From the NCBI RefSeq assembly GCF_016741855.1, contig NZ_JAERRH010000003.1, positions 124,001-188,000 of the forward strand: a stretch of 64,000 nucleotides of DNA, read 5' to 3'. This document shows, one piece after another, positions 59,523 to 64,000 of this stretch. The notes below the pieces were generated by a model. It was not told the DNA's origin. It searched no databases and saw nothing but the letters and a program-made list of their open reading frames with translations. Every line of letters begins with the position of its first letter. Position 1 is the stretch's first letter. The stretch is from Streptomyces musisoli. GTDB taxonomy: Bacteria > Actinomycetota > Actinomycetes > Streptomycetales > Streptomycetaceae. The translations under genes were made by a program, and so were the position numbers.

Positions 59523-59541
59523 CCCCGCGCCCCTTCGGGCG
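59523..59541 (+). repeat. Copy of the extragenic CCCCGCGCCCCTTCGGGCG motif
   Basis: The 19-mer is identical to the central part of each 110-bp repeat (44912-44930). It lies at the 3' end of DUF3145. Confidence 0.6.
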
Positions 59542-59542
59542 T

Positions 59543-60037
59543 TCACACCACCTGGTGCAGCCAGCGCACCGGGGCGCCCTCGCCCGCGTAGCGGAAGGGC
59601 TCCAGTTCGTCGTCCCAGGGCTTGCCCAGGAGCTTGGCGATCTCCGCTTCCAGATCGGTCTCGCCGCGCTGGGATCGGGTCAGGGCCGCGCGCAGGCGGT
59701 CCTCGGGGATGAGGATGTCTCCGTGGATGCCGGTGACGGCGTGGTAGATGCCGAGGTCGGGGGTGCAGCTGTAGCGCTCGCCCTCGGCGGTCGGGCAGGG
59801 CTCGGCGGTGACCTCGAAGCGCAGCAGGTGCCAGCCGCGCAGGGCGGAGGCCAGCTTGGAGGCGGTGCCGGCCTCGCCCTGCCAGGAGAATTCCGAACGC
59901 CAGGTGCCGGGGGCCGCGGGCTGCCGGATCCAGTCCAGGCTGACGCGCGTGCCGAGCACCCCGGCGACCGCCCACTCGACGTGCGGGCACAGCGCGCGCG
60001 GCGCGGAGTGCACGTACAGAACTCCACGTGTCGTCAC
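59543..60037 (-). CDS. DUF3145 domain protein
   Basis: A 164-residue soluble protein of the DUF3145 family, typically found downstream of or convergent to fabF in actinobacteria. Conserved blocks are TRGVLYVHSAPRALCPHVEWAVAGVLG, ASALRGWHLLRFEVTAEPCPTAEGERY, TPDLGIYHAVTGIHGDILIPEDRLRAAL and AKLLGKPWDDELEPFRYAGEGAPVRWLHQVV. The function is unknown; the location suggests a link to lipid metabolism. GTG 60037 is preceded by GGAGG at ideal spacing; the open frame beyond it is spurious. Confidence 0.9.
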   Translation of the reverse strand: MTTRGVLYVHSAPRALCPHVEWAVAGVLGTRVSLDWIRQPAAPGTWRSEFSWQGEAGTASKLASALRGWHLLRFEVTAEPCPTAEGERYSCTPDLGIYHAVTGIHGDILIPEDRLRAALTRSQRGETDLEAEIAKLLGKPWDDELEPFRYAGEGAPVRWLHQVV

Positions 60038-60293
60038 CGGAACCTCCGGGCAGAGCGGGACATCTTGCGGTCTGGCTGGGCGGCAGTGGCACAACGGCCG
60101 CGCTGATGGCGAGGCTACCCTGCGGCGGCGCAAGGAGTGTGACGTACCGTCGGTCCCGGTGCCAGGAAACCGTCGCCATTCACCCAGGGGGACGCTTGTA
60201 CGGGGGTACGCCGTTCCCGGGCGCCCGGCCGGGAACCCTCGCACGTTGTTATGTGAGGGAGCACCGGACCGTCGAGCGAGGGGAACAGCAGGG

Positions 60294-61178
60294 ATGCGGA
60301 AGCGAAGCCACCGTGTGCGGACCGCTCTCGCCGTCGTGGCGGCCGTGGTGGTGGGGGCCGCCGGCTGTGACGGCGGGGACGGGAGCGCGCCACGGCCCGA
60401 GGGGACCAAGGCGCGCGCGGCCCGGCCTCCGGTGTGGGACCGCAGCCCGGAGTCGATCGCCGCGGTGGGCGACTCCATCACCCGCGGCTTCGACGCGTGC
60501 ACGGTGCTGTCGGACTGCCCGGAGGCGTCGTGGGCGACGGGCAGCGACGCCCGGGTGGACAGCCTGGCGGTGCGGCTGCTGGGTGCGGCGGGGGCGGCGG
60601 AGCACAGCTGGAACTACGCGGTGACCGGCGCCCGGATGGCCGATCTGCCCGAGCAGATGGAGCAGGCCGCCTCCCACGCTCCGGATCTGGTGACGGTGAT
60701 GGTGGGCGGGAACGACGCCTGCCGGTCCTCGGCGTCGGCGATGACCTCGGTGGCCGAGTTCCGCGCGGACTTCGAGGAGGCGATGGGCACGCTGCGCTCG
60801 GCGCAGCCGAAGACGCAGGTGTACGTGTCGAGCGTGCCGGATCTGAAGCGGCTGTGGTCCGAGGGCCGGACGAACATGCTGGGCAAGCAGGTGTGGAAGC
60901 TGGGCATCTGCCCGTCGATGCTGGCCGACGCGGACGATCTGACCGGCGCGGCGATGCTGCGCCGGGACAGCGTGCAGCGGCGGGTGGTGGAGTACAACAA
61001 GGTGCTCGAGGAGGTCTGCGCCAAGGACCGTCGCTGCCGCTTCGACGACAACGCGGTGTACCACTACCGCTTCGGCACGGGCCAGCTCAGCCACTGGGAC
61101 TGGTTCCACCCCAGCAAGGACGGCCAGGCCCAGCTGGCGGAGATCGCGTACCGGAGGATCACGGCGCGGAACCCGTGA
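60294..61178 (+). CDS. SGNH/GDSL hydrolase lipoprotein
   Basis: A 294-residue lipoprotein. The signal RKRSHRVRTALAVVAAVVVGAAGC ends in the lipobox AAGC. The hydrolase domain has block I ESIAAVGDSITRGFD (Ser), block III VMVGGNDACRSS (Asn), and block V HWDWFHPSKDGQAQ (Asp/His). It is an extracellular lipase or esterase anchored to the membrane. ATG 60294 with AGCAGGG upstream. It has its own transcript, with a large hairpin after the stop. Confidence 0.9.
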   Translation: MRKRSHRVRTALAVVAAVVVGAAGCDGGDGSAPRPEGTKARAARPPVWDRSPESIAAVGDSITRGFDACTVLSDCPEASWATGSDARVDSLAVRLLGAAGAAEHSWNYAVTGARMADLPEQMEQAASHAPDLVTVMVGGNDACRSSASAMTSVAEFRADFEEAMGTLRSAQPKTQVYVSSVPDLKRLWSEGRTNMLGKQVWKLGICPSMLADADDLTGAAMLRRDSVQRRVVEYNKVLEEVCAKDRRCRFDDNAVYHYRFGTGQLSHWDWFHPSKDGQAQLAEIAYRRITARNP

Positions 61179-61261
61179 CCCGGGGCTGCCGGACCGGGCA
61201 CCGGTCCGCCGGGCCCTGTCGTCACGTCCCCGCCCGCTCTCCGGGCGGCCGACGGGGGTTG

Positions 61262-61310
61262 CCGCGAGCCCCGGTCCAGGGGTCAGGTCCCGGACCGGGG
61301 CTGCTCGCGG
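61262..61310 (+). terminator. Large hairpin after SGNH gene
   Basis: CCGCGAGCCCCGGTCC and GGACCGGGGCTGCTCGCGG pair with a 3-base bulge around a 14-base loop, 84 bases after the stop. Confidence 0.6.
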
Positions 61311-61444
61311 GGGGACTTTGGCCCCGGTGTGCGGGGACTGTCCCGGATCAGACGTTAATCGGCGCGGTGGGCCTGCGGACGGCGATCGAGCGTCCGGCGG
61401 TGATCTCGTACGAACCCTTCACAAACGCCCGCGCCTTCGCACCG

Positions 61445-61580
61445 GTACCGCCGCCGCGGCCTCGATCTCCACCTGGGCCTGAGGACGGAACAGGCGCGGG
61501 ACTTCGACGGTCATGCCGGTGGGCGGGGCGCCGGTGAGGAACTCGCGGCGGACGGCGCCGTACTTCGGCTCTGCGGGCCG
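61445..61580 (-). pseudogene. Decayed fragment of a RidA/YjgF-like gene
   Basis: On the minus strand a frame encodes EPKYGAVRREFLTGAPPTG then MTVEVPRLFRPQAQVEIEAA, which matches the C-terminal third of RidA-family enamine deaminases (LTG-xPP-x-x-x-TxVEV...L-x-x-x-x-x-VEIEA). No N-terminal RidA motif, start or ribosome site is found upstream, and stop codons interrupt neighbouring frames, so the gene appears truncated. It is a remnant rather than an active gene. The match is by eye. Confidence 0.45.
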
Positions 61581-61630
61581 GGTCCCGGCCGCGGGTGGCC
61601 CATGTGCGGGCGTTCCTCGGGACGTTGTGC

Positions 61631-61730
61631 GCGCAGGCCGAGGGGATGACCGGCACCATGGCGCAGGCCGAGGGGATCACCGGCACCACCGCGGACGCCG
61701 AGGGGATCACCCGCACCATGGCGTAGGCCG
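61631..61730. repeat. 30-bp tandem repeat, 3.3 copies
   Basis: Copies start at 61631, 61661, 61691 and a partial one at 61721. Each is close to GCGCAGGCCGAGGGGATCAC followed by CGGCACCATG. They preserve frames on both strands (10 codons per unit) but no credible gene uses them. Confidence 0.8.
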
Positions 61731-61801
61731 CCGCCGGCACGCGATACTGCCGCCGTCCACCGCACCACGCGCCCCACAGCGACGGAAGGACCCGAACCCC
61801 C

Positions 61802-63109
61802 TTGACCCGCATACGTCTTCGCCTCGGCATCCTTGCCCTGGCCCTGCTGACCGGCCTGTCCACCCCCGCCACCGCGGCCGACGCCGCACCCGCCGCGCCC
61901 GCGGCCCCCTCCCCCACCGTCGAGGAACAGCGGCTCGACGGCGCCGTACCGCAGGAGATCCTGCGGCGTTCGGGGTTCTACGACGCGGCACCGCGGTTCG
62001 GCCGCGCGCTGGAGGGGACGCGCTCCTACGCGGAGGCCGGCCGTGTCGTCGCACGGGAGGGGACCGCGCTGTGGCGGCGGGCCGTGGCACGGGCACAGGG
62101 GCGGGGGCCTGACGGGCCCGGGGCGCTTGCCCGGCAGGGTGGTGAGCGAGGGGCGGACCTGTCCCTGGACGACGACCGGCCGCTGTACTGGGCGCGGCTG
62201 GGGATGACCCGTCAGGTGCGTACCTGGCAACCGGGGTTCGGCCTCACGCAGGAGCAGCGGACGGCGTTGCTCACCCGGCTGGAGCGGGCCTCGCGCGGGC
62301 AGACCGACGTCCGCTATCCGGGGAAGGGCCACCTGCGGCGCGTCCTGCTCACCGGCTTCGACCCCTTCACCCTCGACCGGGACATCCGCATCTCCAACCC
62401 GTCCGGGGCGGCCGCCCTCGCGCTCGACGGCACGGTGATCCGGACGGCCGGGGGCCCGGCGCGCGTCGAGACGGTCGTGTTCCCGGTGCGCTGGCAGGAC
62501 TTCGCCGAGGGCACGGTGGAGCGGACGCTGCGGCCGTACCTGCCGCACGTCGACCTGTTCACGACCGTGAGCCAGGGCCGCGTCGGCCGGTTCGACGTCG
62601 AGCGCACCAACGGCGCCTGGCGCGGCGGCTTCCCGGACAACGACGACGTCTCGCGCACGGAGACCGTCCCGGTCACCGATCCGGCGACCCAGCCCCAGTG
62701 GACCGGCACCACGCTGCCGTACGCCGCCGTCGTGGCCGCGCGGACGGGACGCTTCCCGGTCTACGACCACACGGAGGTGACCGAGATCCCGGCGGGGGGC
62801 ACCGGTCCCGTCGTACGGGCGGACGGCCCGACCCCCGGTTCGACGGCCCGTGCCGGGGGCGGCGGCGACTACCTCTCCAACGAGATCGCCTACCGGGCCA
62901 CCCTGCTGCGGGACCGGCTCGGCCTGCACGGCACCCTGCCCGGCGGGCATGTGCACACGCCCGTCCTCCGGTTCGGCGCCGGCAACACCGACCCGGCGAC
63001 CGGCACGGTCACCGACCCGGAGTTCATACAGAACCGGCTGGACATCATCGCGCAGGTGCGGTCGATCGTGACCGTCGCGCTCAGTGCGACGGAGCGAACG
63101 CGAGGCTGA
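61802..63109 (+). CDS. Secreted pyroglutamyl-peptidase-like protein (C15 fold)
   Basis: A 435-residue exported protein. The signal is RIRLRLGILALALLTGLSTPATAAD. An N-terminal helical region (residues 35-170) leads to the C15 fold: RRVLLTGFDPFTLDRDIRISNPSGAAALALDG, VVFPVRWQDFAEGTVERTL, DLFTTVSQGRVGRFDVERTNGAW with the Glu, GGDYLSNEIAYRATLL at the Cys position and GGHVHTPVLRFG with the His. The usual catalytic Cys (YxCN) is Ser here. It therefore is either a serine variant or a non-catalytic relative. The TTG start 61802 has GGAAGG upstream. Convergent overlap of 29 bases with the LysE gene. Confidence 0.75.
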   Translation: MTRIRLRLGILALALLTGLSTPATAADAAPAAPAAPSPTVEEQRLDGAVPQEILRRSGFYDAAPRFGRALEGTRSYAEAGRVVAREGTALWRRAVARAQGRGPDGPGALARQGGERGADLSLDDDRPLYWARLGMTRQVRTWQPGFGLTQEQRTALLTRLERASRGQTDVRYPGKGHLRRVLLTGFDPFTLDRDIRISNPSGAAALALDGTVIRTAGGPARVETVVFPVRWQDFAEGTVERTLRPYLPHVDLFTTVSQGRVGRFDVERTNGAWRGGFPDNDDVSRTETVPVTDPATQPQWTGTTLPYAAVVAARTGRFPVYDHTEVTEIPAGGTGPVVRADGPTPGSTARAGGGGDYLSNEIAYRATLLRDRLGLHGTLPGGHVHTPVLRFGAGNTDPATGTVTDPEFIQNRLDIIAQVRSIVTVALSATERTRG

Positions 63110-63695
63110 TGCCGAGGCCGGCCAGGACGGAGCCGATCACCTTGTTGAGGACCTTCTGGGCGCGCAGCATCACGGCGCGCATCCGGGAGTGCGAGAAGAA
63201 CGCGGCGACCACGCCGAACCACAGCAGGTGGGCCAGCGACATGAACAGGCCGTAGCCGGCCTGCTGGTAGAGCGGGGTGTCCGGGCTGACGACCTGGGCG
63301 AAGGTGGAGACGACGAACAGGGTCGTCTTGGGGTTGAGCACGTTGGTGAGGAAGCCGGTGCGCAGGGCGGCGAGCGGGGTCAGCTCCCGCTTGTCGTCCA
63401 GGTCGATGCGCACTTCGCCGCGGGTGCGGTAGGTGCGGACGCCGACGTACACCAGGTATGCGGCGCCGATCAGCTTGATCACCGTGAACAGGGCGGTGGA
63501 GGAGGCGATCAGCAGGCCGACGCCGAGCAGGGTGTACGTGACGTGGACCAGGACGCCTGCCGCCACGCCCACGGCGGCGAGCAGACCGGTGCGGCGGCCG
63601 TACAGGTAGCTGTTGCGGACGATCATCGCGAAGTCCGCGCCGGGGGCGATCACGGCGAGGACCGTGATGACGGCGACGGCGAGTATCTGGGTCAT
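63081..63695 (-). CDS. LysE/RhtB-family exporter
   Basis: A 204-residue, six-helix amino-acid or metabolite exporter. TVLAVIAPGADFAMIVRNSYLYGRRTGLLAAVGVAAG is the family N-terminal signature (PGPD-like region). ALFTVIKLIGAAYLVYVGVRTYR and ALRTGFLTNVLNPKTTLFVVSTFAQVV (NxxNPKxxLF) are further LysE hallmarks. ATG 63695 overlaps the stop of the EI24 gene by 4 bases (ATGA), so translation is coupled. Confidence 0.9.
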   Translation of the reverse strand: MTQILAVAVITVLAVIAPGADFAMIVRNSYLYGRRTGLLAAVGVAAGVLVHVTYTLLGVGLLIASSTALFTVIKLIGAAYLVYVGVRTYRTRGEVRIDLDDKRELTPLAALRTGFLTNVLNPKTTLFVVSTFAQVVSPDTPLYQQAGYGLFMSLAHLLWFGVVAAFFSHSRMRAVMLRAQKVLNKVIGSVLAGLGISLAFAPSH

Positions 63696-64000
63696 GGGGT
63701 GACGTCCTCCGTGTCGGGCCGTCCACCGGGCGCACCGGGTGCGGCGGAGCCGTCGTCGGCGCTCTCCTCGCCCAGCAGGTCACGGGCGAGGAGCGTGGCG
63801 CCCGCGACCGCGCCCGGCATCAGGAACACCGCGACGAAGGGAACCAGGAAGGCCAGGCCCAGGGGGGTGCCGAAGCCCCAGACCAGGGTCTTGCGGGAGC
63901 GGAACAGGGCGAGGCGGGCGCGCAGTTCGACGCCCCGGCGCTGCAGGGCCACGGCGGCGAGTTCCTCGGTGAGGAAGAAGCCGGTGACGAAGAAGCCGAT
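63692..64000 (-). CDS. EI24 domain membrane protein, 5' part outside window
   Basis: The C-terminal 102 residues of a membrane protein whose start lies beyond the right edge. IGFFVTGFFLTEELAAVALQRRGVELRARLALFRSRKTLVWGFGTPLG then LAFLVPFVAVFLMPGAVAGATLLARDLLGEE follow the C-terminal half of the EI24/CysZ family. In bacteria the domain is linked to sulfate uptake (CysZ) or unknown transport. The acidic tail EESADDGS precedes the stop. It overlaps the LysE start by 4 bases, so the two form an operon. Confidence 0.75.
   Translation of the reverse strand: MGFFVTGFFLTEELAAVALQRRGVELRARLALFRSRKTLVWGFGTPLGLAFLVPFVAVFLMPGAVAGATLLARDLLGEESADDGSAAPGAPGGRPDTEDVTP

Noticed and set aside
61348..61917. 189-codon minus-strand frame with AMVPVIPSAC repeats
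   Set aside because: The repeats come from the 30-bp satellite. The frame also runs into the signal peptide region of the C15-like gene on the other strand.

Overview
The window is high-GC actinobacterial DNA and is almost certainly a stretch of Streptomyces chromosome. The evidence is GC-rich third codon positions, frequent GTG and TTG starts, dense head-to-tail and convergent genes, and family markers such as a DUF397/XRE regulator pair, DUF3145 next to fabF, a homodimeric aceE, FasR-fabD-fabH-acpP-fabF and a multi-paralogue TerD locus. No prophage, integrase, CRISPR array or polyketide/peptide synthetase cluster is visible. The mobile DNA seen is one MITE-like element and a separate fragment of its end.

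Layout. 1-2.3 kb: the end of an ECF transporter S component, a small secreted lytic transglycosylase, and a DUF1275 membrane protein. 2.3-4.9 kb: a CYP125-like P450 and a FadA5-like steroid thiolase, divergent, with two KstR-like sites between them. 4.9-10.7 kb: a DUF397/XRE pair, an anti-sigma-type ATPase, a ProP-like symporter, a DUF2330 protein, an O-methyltransferase and an FHA-like protein. 10.7-16.1 kb: DUF1992, a degenerate 47-bp repeat array, two related proteins of unknown function, a GNAT enzyme and a DHA2 exporter carrying a C-terminal MarR-like domain. 16.2-25.8 kb: a zinc-ribbon/peptidoglycan-binding protein, a HAD phosphatase, a TMEM165-type Mn exporter behind a yybP-ykoY riboswitch, a secreted HNH nuclease, DedA, a DoxX gene behind an iron box, DUF2277, a PanE-like reductase, tRNA-Val(UAC), a coiled-coil membrane protein and DUF4383. 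25.8-31.1 kb: cell-envelope genes, namely a secreted amidase-like protein, a NodB-like protein, and a class A PBP whose transpeptidase motifs are all altered; then FmdB.

31.4-41.6 kb is a Ter island. One arm (HpcH/citrate-lyase-like aldolase, phosphoribosyltransferase/StiP fusion, HAD phosphatase) looks like a small-molecule biosynthetic operon. The other arm (two TerD proteins, DUF475/TerC-like membrane protein, TerA-like protein) is the membrane/metal-sensing part, and a repeat-tailed TerD sits divergently between them. A peroxiredoxin and DUF3052 follow. Comparative genomics of Ter systems has proposed that such arms act together in metal-linked stress through a nucleoside-like metabolite.

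42-54.3 kb: aceE, a 110-bp triple repeat, a K+ channel whose stop codon lies in the target duplication of a MITE, a small membrane protein, an EmrB-type exporter with a divergent TetR regulator, a DUF1023 hydrolase, DUF4429, MerR, GNAT, a serine hydrolase and pirin. 54.4-60 kb: fasR-fabD-fabH-acpP-fabF, the type II fatty-acid initiation/elongation operon, ending at a strong terminator, then convergent DUF3145. 60-64 kb: an SGNH lipoprotein, a decayed RidA fragment, a secreted pyroglutamyl-peptidase-like protein lacking the usual cysteine, a LysE exporter and the end of an EI24 membrane protein.

Start sites were chosen by ribosome-binding site and family fit. All functions are inferred by reading the translations, without database searches.
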